Shown piece by piece: positions 1 to 6,020 of a DNA stretch of 6,020 bases. Positions within the stretch are counted from its first letter, which is position 1. Each line of letters starts with the position of its first letter. The stretch is taken from assembly GCA_003488465.1 (NCBI GenBank), contig DNLN01000035.1, positions 967 through 6,986 of the forward strand, given 5' to 3'. The notes under the pieces were generated by a model, which was given only the letters and a program-made list of their open reading frames with translations, made no database searches and was not told the DNA's origin. The translations under genes were made by a program, and so were the position numbers. This DNA comes from Sutterella sp. GTDB lineage: Bacteria; Pseudomonadota; Gammaproteobacteria; Burkholderiales; Burkholderiaceae_F.

Positions 1-3000
1 CCCCCGCCGTTCTTTTCCTTGAAGGACTGATGCTCGGTGCGGATGTACTCGAAACTCGCAAACGGTCCGAAGGTCACGCCGCCCGCCTTCCAATCCTTGC
101 CAAGGCCGACCATCGCCTCGCCGGTCCAGGACGTGTACTTGCCCTTGGCCTTCTTCTCATAGGAGCCGAATGCCACGGTGCGCTTGCTGCGGTTCTCCTC
201 GATGCCGACCCGGGCTGAGCCCATGAGATAGAAGTTGTTCCAGCCCTCCGGTTCAAACTGCGCATGAACGCCCGCAAAGGCTCCGGCGCTGTCGATCCGC
301 GCATCGTGCCAGGTGGACACCGTCTGGTGTCGGCCGCCGATGCCGCCATGGAATCCGAGCGTGAGGCCCGAGGCGTCGGTCTTCTCCAGACCGCCGAGGA
401 TGCCGCCCGAGGTGCTCCGCGTTGCCGAGCCTGCGCCCTGGGCGTTGCCGATGAAGCGCTCGCCGTAGGGCGTGACAAAGCCCGTCCAGTCGCGCGTCTG
501 AAGCGCGCTGATCGGCCCCTCCCCGGTCTCGCGGCTCTCGCGAAGATGGCGGTGCAGGTCGCGGGACACCTCGCGGTGCATGCGGATGCTGGCCGCATCG
601 GCATAGCCGTAGGCTTCCGGGCTCAGTTTCTTGAGTGCGGCAGAGACGCCTGCCGCGGACGTCATCCCGTCGATGGCGCCGAACAGTTCCTGGGCCTCGG
701 TGCACAGGCTTGAGGTCGCAGCGCTGTTGCCGGGGGCGGCCCTCAGCATGAACCTGAGGGCCGGCTTCCGGATCGCATCAGCACTTGCCGCTGCATCAAG
801 CGCAAGACCCACGGCCCGCGCGGAGGCGTCAAGCGCAAGCTTGCTGTAGGCGTCGGCAGCGCGCTGAACCACAAGCCGGCTGCCGTTCAACTGCACGCCA
901 AGCGTTGCCGAATTGGCTTTCGTCGTCATGCTCTCGAGCAGCTCGCTCGGATTGCCGTTCGCATCGACAACCGGACTGCCCTGCAGCGTCACAGCCGTTC
1001 CCGTCTGGTAGTAGCCGTCGGCAAGGTCGACAAGCCAGGTGCCGCCTCTGGAATTGTCGGGATCGGTCACGGTGACCGATCCGCTCAAGGCGCCCTCACG
1101 GCTGACCGCGGTCATGAGCATGCCCCTGTTTCTGAGCACCTCGGTCTGGATCGTCTTGCCGCCTGCGGCGTTGCCAAGAGCAAGCGTCGCCCCATCTTCA
1201 ATCTTGAGCGACTGCACGTCAACGTTTCCCGAGAGCGAAAGCGTGCCGCCGGCAACCTCGACCTTGAGCGGATTGACTGGCGTCTGACCGGAAGCCGACT
1301 CATCCATCTGTTCCCTGAGCCAGCGAATGTCGCCCGAGTAGGCCATCCGGAAATTCGGATCGGCGTTGTAGCTGCCGTCGGCATCGACCTTGTAGCCGAA
1401 GGTGATGCTCGTGGTGAGGTTCTGCCCGGCGCTGTCCGCATGAAGGTACTGGCCCTTGGGATTCCAGGCCGAGAGGATGTCGCCCTGCAGGGTTGCGCCC
1501 GAGAGAATGTTGATTTCCTGCACCAGGGCGCGCTTTCCGATGTAAATGGCCGCTTCAGCGCCCTTGACGCTGCCCGAGACATCAAGCTTTGCCATCGGAC
1601 CTTTGAGGCCCACCTCGTAACCCTCATAGGTGCCGGTGAGATCACCGTCAATGAGGTCTCCGGTTAAATTCTGAACCTTGTGGATGTATGAGCCGCGCAT
1701 CTCATTGGCGTCTCCCAGCGTATTGACGCCGAAGTCAAAACTGATCGCGTGGCCGCCCGTTCCGGTCGCCTCCACGGATCCGGCGACATCAACGCTGTGG
1801 CCGCTGCCGTAGGCAACAAGGATGCCCGTGCCGTGAGCGCCGTTTGCGGTGATGCGCGTCCCCCGGGCAAGCGTCACCGAGTTTTCGATGCCGTCGATGC
1901 GGATGCCGGCGGCGCCGGTGCCGTCAGCCAGAAGGTCTGCTGCCTGGGTGATGGTGTTCCCGCTTCCGTAGATGTGAAAGCCCGTAGCGAGCGTGGCCGT
2001 GTTGGGCCTTCCCGCGACATAGGCCGTACCCTCGGAATTTCTGGCGTAGAAGGGCTTCGTATTGGTATAGGTCTTGTTGCTGCCGTATTCGGAGGCGCCG
2101 AACCAGTTGCGCCGATCGATCGTATAGCCCATGTCCTGGAACGCCGCAAGTTCAGCCTCCATGAGCATGATGTAGTTGCGCCAGCTCTGGTGGCTCATCA
2201 TGCTGTGGGCAAGTTCAAAGTGCGAGAAATCGGACGAGGCCTGGCTCCCGTATCCCTCCCATCCGTTGACGGGAATGCCGGGAAGCGCGGTGCCCGAGAG
2301 CACCTCGCTCACGTTGGAGCCAACGAAGTAAACGCCGCTTTCCTGGCCTTTTCCGCCAACAAAAACATCGCTGCCTGATGAAAGAGTCTGCCCCTTCTCC
2401 CCGTTGATCGTATGAGAGCTGCCATCCAGACGCAAAACGATCGTTTTGCTTGAGAGCAGAGTCGGCTTTGCAAAATCCAGTGCGTACGTATCGCCGCCGG
2501 ACTGCCTGGCCCAGTACGAGACAAGGTGGTCGCTAAAGGGCGTGTCATCGGCCTTGATGGCGACGTCGTGGATGGTGAGGCCGCCCCCAGCCCCGTTGCT
2601 GTAGAGCAGGCTGCTGTCAGAGACAATCCCCTTGTCGACAATGAGCTTCTCGAGCTGTTCAAAATCCTGCGCGTCGCTAGCGGACGGCGGATTCTGGGTG
2701 TTCTCCCTCGCCTCCTTGATTTTTGACAGAACGGCGGACACCGTCACCGCATCAGAGGCGATGCCGAGCGCATGCGAGAGTTCGTGGAACGTCGTGGAAA
2801 AGAGCTCGCTCGTGATGTCCTTGCCCATGTCCACCGTCATGACCGGATAGATGAACGGCAGAACGCCGGTCCCCTGGTCCACGCCGTTTTCCGCTCCCTT
2901 GGTGGTCTGATTGATCGTATAGACGCCGGCCTTGTCCTCGGCGCTTTCCGGCATCCGGTCGTAAAGGATGCCCGCCATCAGATACGGCACTTCAACCTCT

Positions 3001-3383
3001 CGGCCGTTCTGGTCGCTGCTTGTCCAGGACTCGGCGCTGGCCGAGGCGTTGTCGGCCATCTCCGGATCGTTCTCGACCTTGATGTTGAAGGGAATGGCCT
3101 GCGAGTTGCGGCTGCCGGGCGCGAAGAGCCCCGCCCAGATCTCGGCGGCATCCAGAACGCCCTTCAGTTGAGCATCGGTCAGAGACCATTCAGGCAAAGT
3201 GGTGTCTGCCCCAGTCTTTGCCGCGGCGTGCCTGTCGATGGTGAAAACGAACATCGGCTTGCCGTTGCTCGCGATGGTCTGCGTTTCCGTGGCGGCAAGG
3301 CCTAGGGAGGGACTCATGGCAAGCGCCACGGCTGAGGCGATGAGACTGACGGCAATAGGGCGGCGGGGGTTGCGGCTGGACAC
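1..3383 (-). CDS. Autotransporter with metzincin-type metalloprotease passenger (3' end outside window)
   Basis: Read directly as one open frame of 1127 codons that runs off the window, so the last barrel strands are missing. GTG at 3383 is chosen because AGGGAG lies 8 bases upstream and the frame then opens with a Sec signal: basic SSRNPRRP, hydrophobic IAVSLIASAVALAM, cleavage near GLA/A (residue 30). Residues 66-425 look like a metzincin zinc protease: an early helix with AAEIWAGLF (79-87), HELSHALG (200-207), then SHFELAHSMMSHQ (387-399) and AFQDMGYTID (414-423). Residues 465-640 are Gly-rich, with N-x-V-T-L and G-T-G-I-L-V repeats typical of a beta-helix stalk. Residues 842-950 are helical and contain one cysteine (894). 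From about 965 the alternating aromatic/Gly pattern is an autotransporter beta-barrel. Expected role: surface protease secreted by the type Va route. Family knowledge supports the architecture; substrate and activity are unknown. An alternative is an adhesin with a degenerate protease domain. Confidence 0.88.
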   Translation of the reverse strand, partial: MSSRNPRRPIAVSLIASAVALAMSPSLGLAATETQTIASNGKPMFVFTIDRHAAAKTGADTTLPEWSLTDAQLKGVLDAAEIWAGLFAPGSRNSQAIPFNIKVENDPEMADNASASAESWTSSDQNGREVEVPYLMAGILYDRMPESAEDKAGVYTINQTTKGAENGVDQGTGVLPFIYPVMTVDMGKDITSELFSTTFHELSHALGIASDAVTVSAVLSKIKEARENTQNPPSASDAQDFEQLEKLIVDKGIVSDSSLLYSNGAGGGLTIHDVAIKADDTPFSDHLVSYWARQSGGDTYALDFAKPTLLSSKTIVLRLDGSSHTINGEKGQTLSSGSDVFVGGKGQESGVYFVGSNVSEVLSGTALPGIPVNGWEGYGSQASSDFSHFELAHSMMSHQSWRNYIMLMEAELAAFQDMGYTIDRRNWFGASEYGSNKTYTNTKPFYARNSEGTAYVAGRPNTATLATGFHIYGSGNTITQAADLLADGTGAAGIRIDGIENSVTLARGTRITANGAHGTGILVAYGSGHSVDVAGSVEATGTGGHAISFDFGVNTLGDANEMRGSYIHKVQNLTGDLIDGDLTGTYEGYEVGLKGPMAKLDVSGSVKGAEAAIYIGKRALVQEINILSGATLQGDILSAWNPKGQYLHADSAGQNLTTSITFGYKVDADGSYNADPNFRMAYSGDIRWLREQMDESASGQTPVNPLKVEVAGGTLSLSGNVDVQSLKIEDGATLALGNAAGGKTIQTEVLRNRGMLMTAVSREGALSGSVTVTDPDNSRGGTWLVDLADGYYQTGTAVTLQGSPVVDANGNPSELLESMTTKANSATLGVQLNGSRLVVQRAADAYSKLALDASARAVGLALDAAASADAIRKPALRFMLRAAPGNSAATSSLCTEAQELFGAIDGMTSAAGVSAALKKLSPEAYGYADAASIRMHREVSRDLHRHLRESRETGEGPISALQTRDWTGFVTPYGERFIGNAQGAGSATRSTSGGILGGLEKTDASGLTLGFHGGIGGRHQTVSTWHDARIDSAGAFAGVHAQFEPEGWNNFYLMGSARVGIEENRSKRTVAFGSYEKKAKGKYTSWTGEAMVGLGKDWKAGGVTFGPFASFEYIRTEHQSFKEKNGG

Positions 3384-3391
3384 TTGAAACA

Positions 3392-3397
3392 CTCCCT
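3392..3397 (-). promoter_or_regulatory. Shine-Dalgarno AGGGAG that decides the autotransporter start
   Basis: AGGGAG sits 8 bases before GTG 3383. An earlier in-frame GTG at 3392 overlaps its last base, and two in-frame TAG codons (3396-3398 and 3402-3404) lie in a duplicated GAATAG just upstream. No start before 3392 is therefore possible. The spacing favours 3383, although an AGGAA further upstream could serve 3392. Confidence 0.6.
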
Positions 3398-3457
3398 ATT
3401 CCTATTCATCCATCGGGCGGACAGAAAGGTTTGCCGCTCCGATAACAGGATCAAGGA

Positions 3458-3485
3458 ATTTTACCCCCGCCCCGCCTGCTGACGG
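3458..3485 (-). promoter_or_regulatory. Candidate sigma-70 promoter for the autotransporter
   Basis: On the minus strand TAAAAT (3458-3463, five of six consensus bases) follows CCGTCA (3480-3485, three of six) with a 16-base spacer. Transcription would start near 3451 and leave a leader of about 70 bases. It lies between the upstream terminator and the gene, where a promoter is expected. The -35 is weak and the spacer is an unusual G-rich run (GGGGCGGGGG), so only the -10 is persuasive. Confidence 0.35.
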
Positions 3486-3537
3486 GCATGCGGCACACGG
3501 CGCACCGGATAAACGGCGGTGTTTTCCCCGGGATGGG

Positions 3538-3560
3538 AAAAAAGCGAGCCGACGCTTTTT
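3538..3560 (-). terminator. Rho-independent terminator after the MuiA-like gene
   Basis: The minus strand reads AAAAAGCG, loop TCGGCT, CGCTTTTT, continuing to a run of six T. The arms are a perfect 8-bp inverted repeat. It begins about 40 bases after the stop codon at 3602, the right place to end the MuiA-like transcript. The A/T-rich stem is symmetrical, so it could act on both strands. The GC core is only three pairs, so efficiency may be moderate. It implies that the autotransporter needs its own promoter. Confidence 0.7.
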
Positions 3561-3601
3561 GGAATATCAGCGCCGGCTCTTTGCGGAGAGTTTGCCGAGG
3601 A

Positions 3602-5092
3602 CTACGGAGAAACCGGAGTGACGATCTCAAGCTTTTCGGGCGCAGTCACCTTGACCGCGTGCCTTACCGTCGACTCGCTGTGGGCAGCCACGGACATCCG
3701 CCACTTGAGCACATTGTTCGCCGTCTCGGGGTTCGGCGTGCCGGAATACTCGACCGTCACGTCCTGATGCACGCTTTTTGGCTGCGGGCGCTCCACGGAC
3801 ACGTTGACGGCCTCGTCGCGGTCATTGCGCACGGTGTAGTTCCAGACCCACTCCCAGACCCGCGTCTTGCCGATGAAGCCCTCGGTGCCGCTCTTTCTGG
3901 GCTCGGTTCTGGCGGTGAGCCGAACGCGCGGATCATTTCTGAACGAGAGGAACACCTTGCCGTTTGCGGGCGCGAACCGATCCTCGCCCACTGCAACTCC
4001 GTCAACCGAGAGGCGCGCACTGGCCTGCGGCCAGGCGGTCTTTGCATCAAGCTCATGCTCGGCGCAGATGTAGACCTGCGCGTCGCGGTTCAGGGGACGC
4101 ACCGTCCAGGTGAGCGGATCGTTCCAGACGCGGCTTGAAAGAAGAATGCGGCTTTCGCCCTGCACGAGCCCCTTCATCGAGGGCGTCCAGGAGGCAAATC
4201 CGCCCGCCGTGCTCGCAACGACAATCGGCTGGCCCGAGGAGCGCGCCATCGCCTCCTCGGCTCTGTCCATCATCGGCGCGGCCATCATGACCTTGGCGTT
4301 GCGCACCGCCGCCTCCGCGCGCATCTGGGGCCGCTCGACACCCACGATCCAGGAGCGGACCGTCCCGGGTCTGACGGCACCGGCCCCCTTGCTCACGAGC
4401 TGCACCTCGGTGTTCTTCCAGTCAAAGCAGGAGTTCTGCCAGACGAGAGCTTCAAGGCGCACGGTGATCCTGCCCATCCCGTTCCTGCCCGGCACGCAGT
4501 CGATGCTGTAGGCGGGCTGCCAGCGGCTGTCGGGAATCCTGTAGCTGTAGCGGACCTTCACTGCGCCCCGTGTGCGGTCCGCAAGGGCGGCCTTCACAAG
4601 GAGCCTCACAGCGGAGGTCTTCGGATAGGTCTTGAGCAGCTCCTCGATCGCCTCGATCCTGCCCTTGGCCTGCTCGATCGAAACGTAAAGCGCAGGGATG
4701 TCCTCCTTGGTCGGATCCTTTTCCTCGGCCCGGTTGATCCTCGCCTGCCAGAGCGCGATCTGTCCCTTGAGACGGGCGCGCTCGCTCTCAAGCTTCGCCC
4801 TCTGGATGGAGAGTTCGCCCTGGGCCTCTCCCGCCACAAGTTTTTGCGTCACGCGCGCGAGCTGCGAGCCGTCGGCCATGATCTGCAGGTCCGTGGCGTT
4901 GCCGGGCAGCAGCAGGCTCACCGTCGGCGCTCCCGCATCATCCTTCACGGCAAGCGTCTGCTCGACATAAAGCACCGCTCCGTCGGGCGAGAGTACGGCG
5001 CGCGCCGGATCGGCAAGCTCGGCCTCGGCGGCCAAGGCGATGCAGGGACTTGCGGCAAGCAGTACCGCAGTCTTCAATGCAAGCTGAGACAT
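3602..5092 (-). CDS. Exported DUF4140/DUF4139 protein, mucoidy inhibitor MuiA family-like
   Basis: The product has 496 residues from ATG 5092. That start is preferred over ATG 5101 because GAGGA (5102-5106) is 9 bases from 5092 but almost touches 5101. The N-terminus is a Sec signal (LALKTAVLLAASPCIALA, cleavage near A/AEAE). There is no lipobox: proline precedes the cysteine. Residues 31-75 fit DUF4140 (A-V-L-S-P-D-G-A-V-L-Y then a beta stretch ending LLLPGNATDL). Residues 94-155 are charged and heptad-like, a probable coiled coil. The DUF4139 part starts at VRYSYRIPDSRWQPAYSID (180-198), continues with a Q-x-S-C-F-D-W block (219-225) and ends in WEWVWNYTVRND, VERPQP and LKWRMSVAAHS. Mature cysteines are 199, 222 and 343. 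Expected location is the periplasm or outer envelope. The family name is inherited and its mechanism is not established. It is flanked by a possible 5' hairpin and a clear 3' terminator, so it may be monocistronic. Confidence 0.82.
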   Translation of the reverse strand: MSQLALKTAVLLAASPCIALAAEAELADPARAVLSPDGAVLYVEQTLAVKDDAGAPTVSLLLPGNATDLQIMADGSQLARVTQKLVAGEAQGELSIQRAKLESERARLKGQIALWQARINRAEEKDPTKEDIPALYVSIEQAKGRIEAIEELLKTYPKTSAVRLLVKAALADRTRGAVKVRYSYRIPDSRWQPAYSIDCVPGRNGMGRITVRLEALVWQNSCFDWKNTEVQLVSKGAGAVRPGTVRSWIVGVERPQMRAEAAVRNAKVMMAAPMMDRAEEAMARSSGQPIVVASTAGGFASWTPSMKGLVQGESRILLSSRVWNDPLTWTVRPLNRDAQVYICAEHELDAKTAWPQASARLSVDGVAVGEDRFAPANGKVFLSFRNDPRVRLTARTEPRKSGTEGFIGKTRVWEWVWNYTVRNDRDEAVNVSVERPQPKSVHQDVTVEYSGTPNPETANNVLKWRMSVAAHSESTVRHAVKVTAPEKLEIVTPVSP

Positions 5093-5101
5093 GAATCGCA
5101 T

Positions 5102-5106
5102 TCCTC
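5102..5106 (-). promoter_or_regulatory. Shine-Dalgarno GAGGA for the MuiA-like gene
   Basis: GAGGA precedes ATG 5092 by 9 bases and ATG 5101 by none. This spacing is the reason for taking the shorter start, which also gives a cleaner signal peptide. Confidence 0.6.
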
Positions 5107-5133
5107 ACAAAAACTCATTCGGAAAACCGACAG

Positions 5134-5153
5134 GGACGGGAAAGGCCCCGCCC
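5134..5153 (-). other. GC-rich hairpin in the gap before the MuiA-like gene
   Basis: The minus strand reads GGGCGGG, loop GCCTTT, CCCGTCC: seven pairs including one G-U. A T run (GGTTTT) comes only about seven bases later. It could be a weak terminator for the methyltransferase transcript or a leader hairpin about 28 bases upstream of the Shine-Dalgarno. The sequence alone does not decide. Confidence 0.4.
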
Positions 5154-5202
5154 GAATCAACATGACTATTGTGCCGCACGCACGCCGCAGGGGCGCACGC
5201 GC

Positions 5203-5231
5203 AATGTACGGGTTGCGCAGACAAACGCAAC
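5203..5231 (-). promoter_or_regulatory. Weak candidate promoter overlapping a small hairpin
   Basis: Minus-strand TTGCGT (5225-5230) and TACATT (5203-5208) are 16 bases apart and match the sigma-70 boxes at three and four of six positions. The same stretch contains the inverted repeat GTTGCG / CGCAAC (5212-5217 and 5226-5231, 8-base loop), without a T run. It is the best promoter-like pair I see before the MuiA-like gene, but chance is a fair explanation. Confidence 0.2.
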
Positions 5232-5255
5232 AAAATCTTTCAGGAAAGGTACGGG

Positions 5256-6020
5256 CTAGCCCCGGGCAAGCCGTCTGCGGCGCTGCTCGAACAGGCACAC
5301 GGCCGCCGCAGCTCCGACATTGAGAGACTCGCAGGCCGCCTCGATCGGAATGAGATAGCGTGCGTCGGCAACCCTCAGGGCGCGCTCCGAGAGTCCCGGC
5401 CCTTCGGCCCCCATCATCCAGACCGTCCTGCCCCGCTCCCAGCCGCTGGTGCGAAAGAGGTCCATTCCGCCCCGGGCGTCAGCCGCAAGGCGCGTCCCGG
5501 AAAAAAGGCTCCGCAGGTCTTCGGGCTCGACGTTCTCGTAGATGACGGCGCCGAAATGCGCCCCCATCCCGGCGCGAAGCACCTTGGCAGACCACAGGCA
5601 CGCGGTGGCGGGAGACGCGGCGATATGGCGCACGCCGCTTGCGACGGCCGTGCGGATGAGCGTGCCGGCGTTGCCCGTGTCCTGCACGCCGTCAAGGTAC
5701 AGCGCGTCGGCCTCGATCGGCCGGGCGGGCCGATCGGGGACGGCGATTCCCACTTCAAGCGCAAGGCCCACCCCGCGCTCGACCGGGCTCACCGCGTCGT
5801 ACAGCGCGGGAGCAAGTTCGAACACCGGAGCGTTGCAGGAGCGGGAAAGCTCCCGGGCAAGCGCGAGCGCCTCCTCGGTCGCCGAGTTCTCGCGAATCAT
5901 GACGGCTCGTACGTCAGAGCCGTGCTCGAGCACGACCTGAGCCAGATGAATGCCTTCGGCAAGGGTTGCGCCCGCCTTTCTGCAGGCTCGCGCCGACTCG
6001 TTCAGTTTCTTCCAGTACTT
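5256..6020 (-). CDS. TrmH/SpoU-family RNA 2'-O-methyltransferase (5' end outside window)
   Basis: The visible part is 254 residues, open to the window edge and ending in TAG at 5256. It begins KYWKKLNESARACRKAG..LAEGIHLAQ, the small substrate-binding domain that precedes the SPOUT fold, so only a few N-terminal residues are probably missing. The three SPOUT motifs are intact: motif 1 DGVQDTGNAGTLIRTA (from 5693, with the invariant Asn-x-Gly and Arg), motif 2 MMGAEGPGLSERAL (near 5411) and motif 3 IPIEAACESLNVGAAAAVCLFE (near 5350-5285), which forms the knotted SAM site with Ser-Leu-Asn. Between motifs 1 and 2, AKVLRAGMGAHFGAVIYEN fits the usual vLRAxMGAhF stretch. It should transfer methyl from SAM to a ribose 2'-OH of rRNA or tRNA in the cytoplasm. 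The target nucleotide cannot be told from sequence, so no symbol is given. It is the first gene in transcription order and probably a housekeeping gene. Confidence 0.92.
   Translation of the reverse strand, partial: KYWKKLNESARACRKAGATLAEGIHLAQVVLEHGSDVRAVMIRENSATEEALALARELSRSCNAPVFELAPALYDAVSPVERGVGLALEVGIAVPDRPARPIEADALYLDGVQDTGNAGTLIRTAVASGVRHIAASPATACLWSAKVLRAGMGAHFGAVIYENVEPEDLRSLFSGTRLAADARGGMDLFRTSGWERGRTVWMMGAEGPGLSERALRVADARYLIPIEAACESLNVGAAAAVCLFEQRRRRLARG

Noticed and set aside
74..705. Two minus-strand frames of 150-176 codons in the other phases
   Set aside because: They overlap the autotransporter barrel and linker. Their Arg/Ala/Pro-rich sequences are typical out-of-frame readings.
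1749..2378. Plus-strand open frame of 209 codons
   Set aside because: It is fully antisense to the autotransporter stalk and protease region, with no domain and no ribosome site I could see. It is a shadow of a GC-rich gene.
1..3383. Possible frameshift or pseudogene, because only short frames with both ends inside the window appear here
   Set aside because: Translating the minus strand codon by codon from 3383 gave no stop up to the window edge. The gene simply continues outside.
3488..4138. Plus-strand open frame of 216 codons
   Set aside because: It lies antisense to the well-supported MuiA-like gene and the terminator region, is rich in Arg/His/Gly as GC-rich shadow frames are, and shows no recognisable domain.
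5030..5092. Lipoprotein signal at the cysteine near residue 17 of the MuiA-like protein
   Set aside because: The sequence before the cysteine is A-A-S-P. A lipobox needs Gly, Ala or Ser immediately before Cys, and a normal signal-peptidase I site follows at ALA/A.
5212..5231. Hairpin GTTGCG/CGCAAC as terminator of the methyltransferase gene
   Set aside because: There is no T run on the minus strand after it and the stem is only six pairs, so I did not call a terminator.
1..6020. tRNA, rRNA, CRISPR, insertion sequence or phage features
   Set aside because: I saw no cloverleaf, spaced repeats, terminal inverted repeats or transposase/integrase motifs. The short gaps between genes leave little room for them.

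Overview
The window holds three genes, all on the minus strand, so transcription runs from high to low coordinates. The base composition is GC-rich. The 5256-6020 methyltransferase has the style of Burkholderiales homologues, and the large autotransporter belongs to a type I associate with gut Sutterellaceae (Sutterella/Parasutterella). I infer a host-associated betaproteobacterium of that kind from recalled family resemblance, not from a search.

Layout in transcription order: (1) 6020-5256, a TrmH/SpoU-family RNA 2'-O-methyltransferase whose 5' end lies outside the window. (2) A 163-base gap with two hairpins and at best a weak promoter. (3) 5092-3602, an exported, coiled-coil-containing DUF4140/DUF4139 protein ("mucoidy inhibitor MuiA family"). 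(4) A 218-base gap with a convincing Rho-independent hairpin, a candidate promoter and a Shine-Dalgarno that decides the next start. (5) 3383 to the window start, one uninterrupted frame of 1127 codons for a type Va autotransporter whose last barrel strands lie outside.

The main find is the autotransporter passenger. Its N-terminal part reads as a zinc metalloprotease of the metzincin clan. It has HELSHALG, then a 180-residue insertion, then a G-x-P-V / SHFE / Met-Met / QDMGY block that matches the leishmanolysin (M8) order of elements. A Gly-rich beta-helix-like stalk, a helical linker and a beta-barrel follow. This would be a surface-anchored or self-released protease. I have not shown activity, and the family may already be known as an unannotated autotransporter group.

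The two exported proteins are neighbours but are separated by a terminator, so a shared function is only a guess. I see no RNA genes, mobile elements, CRISPR arrays, phage genes or defence genes.
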